From Rhizobium sp. (lineage in GTDB: Bacteria > Pseudomonadota > Alphaproteobacteria > Rhizobiales > Rhizobiaceae): a stretch of 64,000 nt of DNA. This document shows, one piece after another, positions 27,977 to 35,488 of this stretch (position 1 is its first letter; every line of letters begins with the position of its first letter). A model generated the notes under the pieces. That model searched no databases and was not told where the DNA came from. It saw only the letters and a list, made by a program, of their open reading frames with translations. The stretch lies in the NCBI GenBank assembly GCA_019739215.1, contig JAHHDR010000021.1, forward strand, positions 101,211 through 165,210. Direction: 5' to 3'. Position numbers and translations under genes: made by a program.

Positions 27977-27992
27977 TTAACCACGTGGTTAA
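27977..27992. promoter_or_regulatory. 16-base perfect palindrome, candidate operator upstream of the small RTX gene
   Basis: TTAACCACGTGGTTAA equals its own reverse complement and lies 75 bases upstream of the ATG at 28067. It is AT-flanked within a GC-rich region, which makes chance less likely and suggests a binding site for a dimeric regulator. The protein is unknown. Confidence 0.4.
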
Positions 27993-28066
27993 CAAATCGT
28001 TGACGTCGGGGCCCGCGAGGCGGTTTATGGGGCAGCAGGATGTGCTGCAGGCCCCACGAGGACTTC

Positions 28067-28534
28067 ATGACCGCTGCCCAGGTATGGACTGGAACCGAGT
28101 TCGCCGACCATTTCGTCTTCGACTTCGATGGCGACCGCTTCGACTTCGTGCTCGGCGGCCATGGCGACGACTATATCGCCGACGGCGCCGACGACGGCCT
28201 GTGGTCCAGCGACGTCTATCGCGGCAAGCAGGGCAACGACACGATCGTCTCGCTCGACGGCCATGACGAGCTGCGCGGCGGCAAGGGCGACGACGTGTTC
28301 GAACTCACGCTCGGCTTCTTCGATCCGTCCCAGACCCCCGGCGCGCCCTATGACGGCGAGCCGGCCGAGATCGGCTTCGACGTCGATATCCGCGGCGGCC
28401 AGGGTTTCGACCGGCTGGTGATCCACAATTCCGAAGGCTACACGCTGGAAACCGACGGCAACGCCCTGATCATCCACTCGATCTGGGGCGGCACGGTGAC
28501 CGTGCGCGGCGTCGAGGACATCAGCTTCCTCTGA
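28067..28534 (+). CDS. Small RTX calcium-binding protein, probable type I secretion substrate
   Basis: The 155-residue acidic protein contains RTX-like turns (LGGHGDDYI, GKQGNDTIV, RGGKGDDVFEL, IRGGQGFDRLV). It has no N-terminal signal and ends in VEDISFL, a hydrophobic/acidic tail like those of RTX proteins. The ATG at 28067 is chosen because homologous RTX proteins start close to the first repeat; a nine-residue extension upstream is possible. It may be a minimal calcium-binding exoprotein related to the two larger RTX proteins nearby. Confidence 0.8.
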   Translation: MTAAQVWTGTEFADHFVFDFDGDRFDFVLGGHGDDYIADGADDGLWSSDVYRGKQGNDTIVSLDGHDELRGGKGDDVFELTLGFFDPSQTPGAPYDGEPAEIGFDVDIRGGQGFDRLVIHNSEGYTLETDGNALIIHSIWGGTVTVRGVEDISFL

Positions 28535-28674
28535 GGGCCGGCCTGCTGTTGCGGGCCTCCGGTGCCCCACCTGCGCGCGGCACGCTTGCGCCGCGTTGAT
28601 CCTTCCATCAGCCGAATGAATTGGTCGCCCGCCCAAGGGTGATCTAAACCGCCCGCTTTCGGAGGAACGCGGCG

Positions 28675-29619
28675 ATGGCGGCAACGGAACCGGCGGCAGG
28701 CCTGCCCACAACGACGCCCGCCTCTGGACCCCCGGCCGGCAATGGCGACACGCCCGCCGGCCTCGGCCTGGCGCTCGCCGTCTACCTGCTCTGGGGCGCG
28801 CTGCCGCTCTATCTCAAGATGATCAGCCACATCCCGCCGATGGAGGTCGTCGCCCACCGGGTGCTGTGGTCGCTGCCGATCGCCGCCGCCGCCCTTCTGC
28901 TGCGCGGCCGCATGGGCGAGATCTGGGGGCTGATCCGCCAGCCGCGCAAGGTCGGCATGGCGCTCGCGACCGCATCGCTGATCACGGTCAACTGGCTGGT
29001 CTATGTCTATGCCATCGGCTCCGGCCACACGGTGGAGGCCGCGCTCGGCTATTACATCAACCCGCTGATCTCGGTGGTGATCGCCTTCGTCGTGCTCAAG
29101 GAGGAGTTGCGCCCGGCGCAGGTCGTCGCCATCGGGCTCGCCGTCATCGCCGTCGCCATCCTCGCCTGGGACGCCGGCGGCCTGCCCTGGATCTCGCTGA
29201 CGCTGGCCACGACCTGGGGCTTCTACGCCCTGTTCCGCAAGACGCTGCCGCTCGGCCCCAACCAGGGCTTCTTCCTCGAGGTGCTGATCCTGGCAGTGCC
29301 GGCGCTCGGCTACGTGCTCTATCTGGAATTCGGCGGCGAGGGCCATTTCATCGCCCAGGCCGGTCTCAACGACCCCTGGCTGCTCGCCTTTGCCGGCGTC
29401 GCCACCGCGGTGCCGCTGATGATCTACGCCAATGCCGCCAAGCTGCTCCGGCTCTCCACCATCGGCATCATGCAATACATCGCCCCGAGCTTCGTCTTCC
29501 TGATCGCGGTCTTCATCTTCAAGGAGCCCTTCGGCTCCACCAAGCTCATCGCCTTCTGCTTCATCTGGGCAGCCCTGGTGGTCTATTCGGTATCGATGTA
29601 TCGGGGGCGGCGGGGCTGA
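28675..29619 (+). CDS. rarD: RarD family transporter (EamA superfamily)
   Basis: The 314-residue integral membrane protein has about ten hydrophobic segments and two EamA halves. The start LGLALAVYLLWGALPLYLKMISHIPPMEVVAHRVLWS is diagnostic of RarD, named for chloramphenicol sensitivity in enterics; substrates are not known. Residues 1-27 are a Pro/Ala/Thr-rich cytoplasmic extension. It is convergent with the LOG-family gene, with stops directly adjacent (29619/29620). Confidence 0.93.
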   Translation: MAATEPAAGLPTTTPASGPPAGNGDTPAGLGLALAVYLLWGALPLYLKMISHIPPMEVVAHRVLWSLPIAAAALLLRGRMGEIWGLIRQPRKVGMALATASLITVNWLVYVYAIGSGHTVEAALGYYINPLISVVIAFVVLKEELRPAQVVAIGLAVIAVAILAWDAGGLPWISLTLATTWGFYALFRKTLPLGPNQGFFLEVLILAVPALGYVLYLEFGGEGHFIAQAGLNDPWLLAFAGVATAVPLMIYANAAKLLRLSTIGIMQYIAPSFVFLIAVFIFKEPFGSTKLIAFCFIWAALVVYSVSMYRGRRG

Positions 29620-30234
29620 CTACATCTTCTCGAGCACCGAGGCATCGCCCTCGCGCGCGGCGCGGCCGGCCTTCAGGATCGCCGGCACGATGTCCTCGAT
29701 CCTGTCGATCACCAGCGGCCTGACCAGGTGCGCGGTGTGGATGAAGCCCTCGTCGGCCATGTGCTTCATCAGGTCCAGCATCGGGTCCCAGAAGCCGCCG
29801 ATATTGGCGAAGACCATCGGCTTGCGGTGGCGGCCGAGCTGGCCCCAGGTCATGATCTCGACGATCTCCTCCAGCGTGCCAATACCGCCCGGCAACGTCA
29901 CGAAAGCGTCGGATTGTTCGAACATCCTGTGCTTGCGCTCATGCATGTCCCGCGTCACGACCAGTTCGGTGAGCGACGAGAGCGAATGTTTCGAGGCTTC
30001 CTTGTCCATCAGGAATTCCGGGATGATGCCGGTCACCGCCCCGCCTGAGGACATGACGCCCGAGGACACCGCCCCCATGATGCCGCGCGTGCCGCCGCCA
30101 TAGACGAGCCTCAGCCCGTGTTCGGCGATCGAGCGGCCCAGCGCGCGGCCGGCTTCCATGTAGTCGGGGCTGCGTCCAGGCTGGGAGCCGCAATAGACAC
30201 AAATGGATCGAATCGGGAATTTTTCGTCGGACAT
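29620..30234 (-). CDS. LOG family protein (putative cytokinin riboside 5'-monophosphate phosphoribohydrolase)
   Basis: The 204-residue protein has the lysine-decarboxylase-like LOG signatures: VYCGSQPG, VYGGGTRGIMGAV, ERKHRMFEQSDAFVTLPGGIGTLEE. LOG enzymes release free cytokinin bases or cleave nucleoside monophosphates; they are not lysine decarboxylases despite older labels. The ATG at 30234 gives MSDEKFPIRS; a longer frame adds five residues. Confidence 0.93.
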   Translation of the reverse strand: MSDEKFPIRSICVYCGSQPGRSPDYMEAGRALGRSIAEHGLRLVYGGGTRGIMGAVSSGVMSSGGAVTGIIPEFLMDKEASKHSLSSLTELVVTRDMHERKHRMFEQSDAFVTLPGGIGTLEEIVEIMTWGQLGRHRKPMVFANIGGFWDPMLDLMKHMADEGFIHTAHLVRPLVIDRIEDIVPAILKAGRAAREGDASVLEKM

Positions 30235-30364
30235 GACCCCTGATGACAATTCACCGCCGCGTCCGTCAAGAAAAATACCATGAAATTACCGATGATTTCA
30301 GGCATGATCGGGCTAAATGCTTGAGAACCGCAAGAGAAAAAGTTAAGCGTCCTTAAGGGGTTTT

Positions 30365-30386
30365 GGCGGGAATGCCCGCCTGGAGA
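30365..30386 (+). promoter_or_regulatory. Hairpin directly upstream of the ribosome site of the LysM gene
   Basis: GGCGGG (30365-30370) and CCCGCC (30375-30380) pair around AATG, immediately followed by the Shine-Dalgarno TGGAGA at 30381-30386 and the ATG at 30393. Coaxial structure here could modulate ribosome access. This is a structural observation only. Confidence 0.35.
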
Positions 30387-30392
30387 AAATAG

Positions 30393-32780
30393 ATGAAGAG
30401 AAGCGGGACCATCTGGCTGGTCGTGGGTGTGATCGCGGTTGCCGCGGCGCTGATGTATTTCGTGGTCATGCCGCAGATCCGCGACGGCAAGACGGTCGAG
30501 GATATCGCCAGGAAGGCCGAGGAAACAGTCGAGGACGTCAAGAAGGCGGTCAACGACGCCGGCAAGGAAGTCGAGGAGGTCGCCGTCGGCGTCGAGGAGG
30601 CCAAGGCCCGCATGGCGCGGATCGGCCAGGACGCCCGGACGGCGGCCGGCGAGTTCAAGACGCTGCTCGACAAGGGGGCCGCCACGCCTGAACAGATCGC
30701 GGCCGCCAAGGCCAAGCTTGCCGCCGCCCTGAAAGCCGCCGCCGAGATCAGGCTGCCATCGGAGGCCGATGCCGCCGCCAGCGAGGCTCTCGCCAAGGCC
30801 TCGGCGGGTGCCAAGGCGGCTGTCGCCACGCTTGACGCGCTGCCCGCCGACCCCGCCGCCGCCAAGGCCGCGCTTGCCGATCTCGAGACCGGCGTGCTCG
30901 CAGCCCTTCCCGGCGCCGCTGACCCCCGGCCGGCCGCGACCACCGAAACACAGCCGGCCGACACCAACTCGGCTGACACCGCCAGCAAGGCCGAAGCGCC
31001 TGCCCAGACCGCTTCGGAGATCGCCAAGGCCAGCACCCCGGCCTTCGATATCCTCCGCGTCGAGAAGGACGGCTCGACCGTCATCGCAGGCCGCGCCGAG
31101 CCGGGCGCCAAGGTCGAGATCGTCAATGGCGACACCGTGATCGCCTCCACCCTGGCCGACACGACCGGCGATTTCGCCGCCGTCCTCGACGATCCGCTGA
31201 CCTCAGGCGACCATTCCATCACCCTCAAGGCCACCACCAAGGACGGCAAGTCCTCGGTCTCCGAGGAGGTTGCCACGGTCTCCGTGCCCGGCAACGCCAC
31301 TGGTGAACTGCTCGCCATGGTCACCAAGCCGGGCCAGGCCTCCAAGATCATCACCATGCCGGAAACCGCCTCGGACGCGACGGCAGAGACCGCCAAGACA
31401 CCGGACGCCACGGCCAGCGCGACGACGCCCGAGGGTGCGGCAACCGCCGACCAGGAAGACGCCGCCGCCACGGTGCCCGACCTTCCCGCCGCTGCCTCTG
31501 ACCTCGCCGCGACCCCGCCCGTCGTGGCCGGCGACGCGACGACATCCGGCGAGCAGCAGGTGGCCGCAGCCGAGCAGACCGCCGCCGATCCCTCTGCCGC
31601 CACACCGGCGGAGGCGATCGACCAGGCCGAGCAGAAGCGGGCCGTTGGCGCACCGGAAGTCCTGGTCAGTGCCGTCGAACTGGAGGGCGACAGGATCTTC
31701 ATCGCCGGCAATGCGCGGCCGGGCGCGATGGTCCGGGTCTATGCCGACGACCAGATCGTCGCCGAAGCGAGGGCCGACGAGACCGGCCGCTTCGTCGCCG
31801 ACGGCACGATCCGCCTCGCTGTGGGCAATCACACGATCCGCGCCGACGTGCTGTCCGCGGATGGCAAGAAGGTCGAGTTCCGCGCCTCCGTTCCCTTCTT
31901 CCGCCCCGAAGGCGATCTTGCCGCGGTGGCGAGCAATGACGCGGCGGCTGACGCGCCTGCCATCGAGCCCCTGGCGAACGGCACGTTCGACAAGGCGCGC
32001 GACGAGGCCCGCAAGTCGGTCGAACTCCTCAAGGGTCTCTACGCCGCCGGCAAGACGCCGACGGTGGAGGAACTCGCTGCGGCGCGGTCCTCGGCGGAGA
32101 TCGCGCTGAAGTCGCTGGCGGAGGTCCATGTGCCCGCCGACGTCGATCCGGCTCTGGCCGAGATGGCGGCGACCGCCTCGCGCGAAGCCGGCAAGGCGCT
32201 TGATCGCCTCAAGGCGGTACCCGCCGATGTCGCTGCCTTCCAGTCCGCGCTGGGCGAGGTCGAGACCATCGTCGGCGCGGCCGTCAAGCCCGCTGCAAAG
32301 GTGGCGAGCGCCAACGACGCGGCCAGGACGGCGCAGTCCGAAGCCGCCACCACGGGCGACGACACGGTGGACAAGTCAGGGGAGCCCGTGAGCGCCGATG
32401 ACGTCCAGGTCACGGCCAAGGTCGAGCGCCTCGAGAAGTCCGCTGTCGCCGGCGACCAAGCGGCCGTCGAGACACCCGATGTTGCCGGCAGCCAGGCGGC
32501 ATCTCAGGAAACCGCCAGCGCCGACGAGCCGAAGGTCATCGAACAGGCCCCGCTCAAGAAGAGCGAGGGCTCGGTCATCATCCGCCGTGGCGACACGCTC
32601 TGGCAGATTTCACGCCGCGTCTACGGCATGGGCGTGCGCTACACCACGATCTATGTCGCCAACAAGGGCCAGATCGACGACCCGGACCGCATCATGCCGG
32701 GCCAGATCTTCTCGATGCCGGGCAAGTGGCTCGACAATGCCGAGCAGATCCACAAGGAGCGGATGCAGCACGACCAGTAG
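30393..32780 (+). CDS. Membrane-anchored LysM protein with duplicated helical and Ig-like modules
   Basis: The 795-residue protein has one N-terminal membrane segment (about 7-26), a coiled-coil-like charged stretch (31-80), and a C-terminal LysM peptidoglycan-binding domain (about 727-776, VIIRRGDTLWQISRRVYG...MPGQIFSMP). Between them lie two copies of a helical module (about 81-175 and 532-632; LDALPADPAAAKAALADLE versus LKAVPADVAAFQSALGEVE) and two Ig-like modules (about 218-299 and 421-505; IAGRAEPGAKVEI versus IAGNARPGAMVRV), separated by Ala/Thr-rich linkers. It probably spans the periplasm and contacts the wall. Rhizobial LysM-Ig proteins are common; this double layout is noted in the findings. 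Confidence 0.88.
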   Translation: MKRSGTIWLVVGVIAVAAALMYFVVMPQIRDGKTVEDIARKAEETVEDVKKAVNDAGKEVEEVAVGVEEAKARMARIGQDARTAAGEFKTLLDKGAATPEQIAAAKAKLAAALKAAAEIRLPSEADAAASEALAKASAGAKAAVATLDALPADPAAAKAALADLETGVLAALPGAADPRPAATTETQPADTNSADTASKAEAPAQTASEIAKASTPAFDILRVEKDGSTVIAGRAEPGAKVEIVNGDTVIASTLADTTGDFAAVLDDPLTSGDHSITLKATTKDGKSSVSEEVATVSVPGNATGELLAMVTKPGQASKIITMPETASDATAETAKTPDATASATTPEGAATADQEDAAATVPDLPAAASDLAATPPVVAGDATTSGEQQVAAAEQTAADPSAATPAEAIDQAEQKRAVGAPEVLVSAVELEGDRIFIAGNARPGAMVRVYADDQIVAEARADETGRFVADGTIRLAVGNHTIRADVLSADGKKVEFRASVPFFRPEGDLAAVASNDAAADAPAIEPLANGTFDKARDEARKSVELLKGLYAAGKTPTVEELAAARSSAEIALKSLAEVHVPADVDPALAEMAATASREAGKALDRLKAVPADVAAFQSALGEVETIVGAAVKPAAKVASANDAARTAQSEAATTGDDTVDKSGEPVSADDVQVTAKVERLEKSAVAGDQAAVETPDVAGSQAASQETASADEPKVIEQAPLKKSEGSVIIRRGDTLWQISRRVYGMGVRYTTIYVANKGQIDDPDRIMPGQIFSMPGKWLDNAEQIHKERMQHDQ

Positions 32781-32954
32781 GACCGGGTATCGGCCGCTCT
32801 GGCGGTCTCGGACTGCCAGTTATTGTCAGTAACCGACGCCTAAATCGTCACCATCGGTTGCGAAGCCGCCCGTGCGGCACTATCTGACCAACGAAGCGGC
32901 GTCCCCATTCCACCGGGACGCCGGACACTCCGTTTGTCTCTCCGGTGATTTTGC

Positions 32955-34844
32955 ATGGCATCGCAACAAAAGACCGTCTCCGCCGAGCGCGGCAAGACGC
33001 TGCAGACGATCAAAAATCTCTGGCCCTACATGTGGCCTTCGGAACGGCTCGATCTGAAGATGCGGGTCGTCTGGGCAACGTTCTATCTGTTGCTGTCGAA
33101 GATCATCCTGCTCTCCGTGCCCTATTTCTTCAAATGGTCGACCGATGCCCTGAACGGCAAGCTCGACGCGCCCGGCATTTTGCCGACTTTCATGCTCGGC
33201 GCGCTGATGCTTGTCATCGCCTACAACGTGGCGCGCCTGCTGCAATGGGGCCTCAACCAGCTGCGCGACGCGATGTTCGCCAGCGTCGGGCAATATGCGG
33301 TCCGCCAGCTCGCCTTCAAGACCTTCGTCCATCTCCACAAGCTCTCGCTGCGGTTTCATCTCGAGCGTCGCACCGGCGGGCTGAGCCGGGTCATCGAGCG
33401 CGGCACCAAGGGCATCGAGACGATTGTCCGCTTCACCATCCTTAACACGGTCCCGACCCTGATCGAATTCGTGCTGACCGCGATCATCTTCTGGTGGGGC
33501 TACGGCTTTTCCTATCTCGGGATCACGGCCTTCACGGTGTGGATCTATATCTGGTTCACCATCCGGGCGAGCGACTGGCGGATGAACATCCGCCGCGACA
33601 TGAATGATTCCGACACCGACGCCAACACCAAGGCGATCGACTCGCTGCTGAACTTCGAAACCGTCAAATATTTCGGCAACGAGGAGATGGAGGCCCGGCG
33701 CTTCGACCAGTCCATGGCGAAATACGAGAAATCCGCGACCCAGGTCTGGACCTCGCTCGGCTGGCTGAACTTCGGACAAGGCGTGATCTTCGGCATCGGC
33801 ACGATGATCATGATGGTCCTGTCGGCGATCGCGGTGCAGAACGGCACCCAGACCATCGGCGATTTCGTCTTCATCAACGCCATGCTGATGCAGCTTTCGA
33901 TCCCACTCAACTTCATCGGCTTCGTCTACCGCGAAATCCGCCAGGGCCTGACCGACATCGAGCAGATGTTCGACCTGCTCGAGGTCGACGCGGAGATCGA
34001 GGACAAGCCCGGCGCGACGGAACTCGCAGTGGCGTCGGGCGCAATCGTCTTCAAGGATGTGCATTTCGCCTATGATCCCGCGCGGCCCATCCTCAAGGGC
34101 ATCAGCTTCGAAGTGCCTGCCGGCCACACGGTGGCGGTTGTCGGCCCGTCCGGCGCCGGCAAATCCACCATCTCGCGCCTGCTCTACCGCTTCTATGACA
34201 TCCAGCAGGGCTCGATCACCATCGACGGCCAGAACGTGCGCGATGTCACCCAGAAGAGCCTGCGCTCGGCCATCGGCATGGTGCCGCAGGACACGGTGCT
34301 GTTCAACGATACCATTGCCTACAACATCCGCTATGGCCGGCCCTCGGCCACCGAGGCGGAGCTCGAGCAGGCCGCCGAGGTCGCCCAGATCGGCAGCTTC
34401 ATCGAATCTCTGCCGGAGGGCTACAAGTCCATGGTCGGCGAGCGCGGCCTGAAGCTGTCGGGCGGCGAGAAGCAGCGCGTGGCGATCGCCCGAACCATCC
34501 TGAAGTCGCCGCCGATCCTCATCCTCGATGAGGCGACCTCCGCGCTCGACACCCATACCGAGCAGGAGATCCAGGCGGCGCTCGATGTCGTCTCCAGGAA
34601 CCGCACCACGCTGGTCATCGCCCATCGCCTGTCGACAGTGGTCAATGCCGACGAGATCATCGTGCTGAAGGACGGTGGAATCGCCGAACGCGGCCGGCAT
34701 GGCGATCTGCTGGAGCAGGGCGGTCTCTACGCCCAGATGTGGAGCCGCCAGCGCGAAGCCACCGAAGCCGAGGAGCGGCTCAAGAAGGCCCGCGACGAGG
34801 ATGATCTCGGCGTCGTCGTGCGAAAGGCACCGGCAGCGGAGTAA
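32955..34844 (+). CDS. Atm1-type ABC exporter (ABCB7/HMT family)
   Basis: The 629-residue half-transporter fuses a six-helix membrane domain to an ATPase domain. Motifs: Walker A GPSGAGKST (about 397-405), signature LSGGEKQR, Walker B ILILDEATSALD and the H-loop IAHRLSTV. The start TIKNLWPYMWPSERLDLKMRV and the HKLSLRFHLERRTGGLSRVIERG segment are typical of Atm1/ABCB7 proteins, which in alphaproteobacteria export glutathione-linked metals and resemble the mitochondrial exporter needed for cytosolic iron-sulfur assembly. The ATG at 32955 is preferred. A ParDE pair follows. Confidence 0.95.
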   Translation: MASQQKTVSAERGKTLQTIKNLWPYMWPSERLDLKMRVVWATFYLLLSKIILLSVPYFFKWSTDALNGKLDAPGILPTFMLGALMLVIAYNVARLLQWGLNQLRDAMFASVGQYAVRQLAFKTFVHLHKLSLRFHLERRTGGLSRVIERGTKGIETIVRFTILNTVPTLIEFVLTAIIFWWGYGFSYLGITAFTVWIYIWFTIRASDWRMNIRRDMNDSDTDANTKAIDSLLNFETVKYFGNEEMEARRFDQSMAKYEKSATQVWTSLGWLNFGQGVIFGIGTMIMMVLSAIAVQNGTQTIGDFVFINAMLMQLSIPLNFIGFVYREIRQGLTDIEQMFDLLEVDAEIEDKPGATELAVASGAIVFKDVHFAYDPARPILKGISFEVPAGHTVAVVGPSGAGKSTISRLLYRFYDIQQGSITIDGQNVRDVTQKSLRSAIGMVPQDTVLFNDTIAYNIRYGRPSATEAELEQAAEVAQIGSFIESLPEGYKSMVGERGLKLSGGEKQRVAIARTILKSPPILILDEATSALDTHTEQEIQAALDVVSRNRTTLVIAHRLSTVVNADEIIVLKDGGIAERGRHGDLLEQGGLYAQMWSRQREATEAEERLKKARDEDDLGVVVRKAPAAE

Positions 34845-34907
34845 ATGTTGCCATTTTGTTCCGGATTCGGTAGGGTGTCAGGACAGACTGAATTGCGGGT
34901 GTAGCTT

Positions 34908-35174
34908 ATGGACGATGGAAAGCACTCGGTCGCGGTTTCGGACCACCGGCGGGAGTTTATTGAAGAGGAAGTCGCAGCAGGCACATATGCAAACGAGGCT
35001 GAAGTCGTTGATGCTGCGCTTGAGTTGCTCGAACGAAGCAAGAGGGTCGGCGCTCTACGTGCCTTGATCGCCGAGGCCGACGACCAGTTCGAGCGGGGCG
35101 ATTATAGCGAGTTCAGCGAGAGCGATGACCTCACTCAATACATCGTCGATAACGCGGAATCCCTGAGGCGATGA
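34908..35174 (+). CDS. parD: ParD-like antitoxin
   Basis: The 88-residue protein starts with a ribbon-helix-helix-like segment (HSVAVSDHRREFIEEEVAAGTYANEAEVVDAALELLE), typical of type II ParD/CopG antitoxins that bind DNA as dimers. An acidic C-terminal tail would contact the toxin. It overlaps the parE start by four bases. Such operons are autoregulated, most likely from the 63 bases after the ABC gene. Confidence 0.88.
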   Translation: MDDGKHSVAVSDHRREFIEEEVAAGTYANEAEVVDAALELLERSKRVGALRALIAEADDQFERGDYSEFSESDDLTQYIVDNAESLRR

Positions 35175-35461
35175 AGCGTCGGCGATACACTCTGACCGCT
35201 GATGCTCAACGTGACCTCGCCGAAATATACCTCTACCTCGCGGATGCTGGCGATCCATCTGCAGGGCGCCGCCTCGTCGGAAGCCTTGTGGACAAGATCA
35301 GGAAGCTTGCCCGCCTTGGAACCTCAGGCGTTGCCCGAGATTGGATCGCTCCTGGTCTGAGGGCCTTTCCCCACAAGAGCCGCAGTATCTACTTTCGCAT
35401 CGTAGGCGATCAAATTCGAGATTCTACGAATCTTACATGCCCGACAGGACCTCCAGACTGA
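35171..35461 (+). CDS. parE: ParE-family toxin, frame broken near the C-terminus
   Basis: The first 84 residues match the ParE/RelE fold (TLTADAQRDLAEIYLYLADAG, then GLRAFPHKSRSIYFRIVGDQIR). After that the present frame ends abruptly in DSTNLTCPTGPPD. Removing one base at about 35424 gives IRILRILHARQDLQ, the usual ParE ending, and a stop at 35487-35489 that overlaps the radA start (TAATG). So one extra base is very likely, either a sequencing error or a real inactivating mutation. ParE toxins poison DNA gyrase; the target here is inferred. Confidence 0.85.
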   Translation: MKRRRYTLTADAQRDLAEIYLYLADAGDPSAGRRLVGSLVDKIRKLARLGTSGVARDWIAPGLRAFPHKSRSIYFRIVGDQIRDSTNLTCPTGPPD

Positions 35462-35488
35462 AATGTTCGAGAATAGAGACAGCAACTA

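Larger units (their letters stand above)
27170..28066. other. Long intergenic region between divergent RTX genes
   Basis: About 900 bases separate the cadherin-like gene (minus) and the small RTX gene (plus). The first 300 bases are AT-rich and should contain the minus-strand promoter. From about 27500 to 27970 the sequence becomes very GC-rich with many overlapping short frames on both strands, none with a ribosome site or a protein-like composition. Two perfect palindromes, at 27822-27839 and 27977-27992, are listed separately. Confidence 0.5.

Noticed and set aside
27488..28003. Plus-strand frame of 171 codons in the GC-rich gap
   Set aside because: Arg/Pro/Gly/Ala-dominated, overlapped by equally long frames on the other strand, and no ribosome site.
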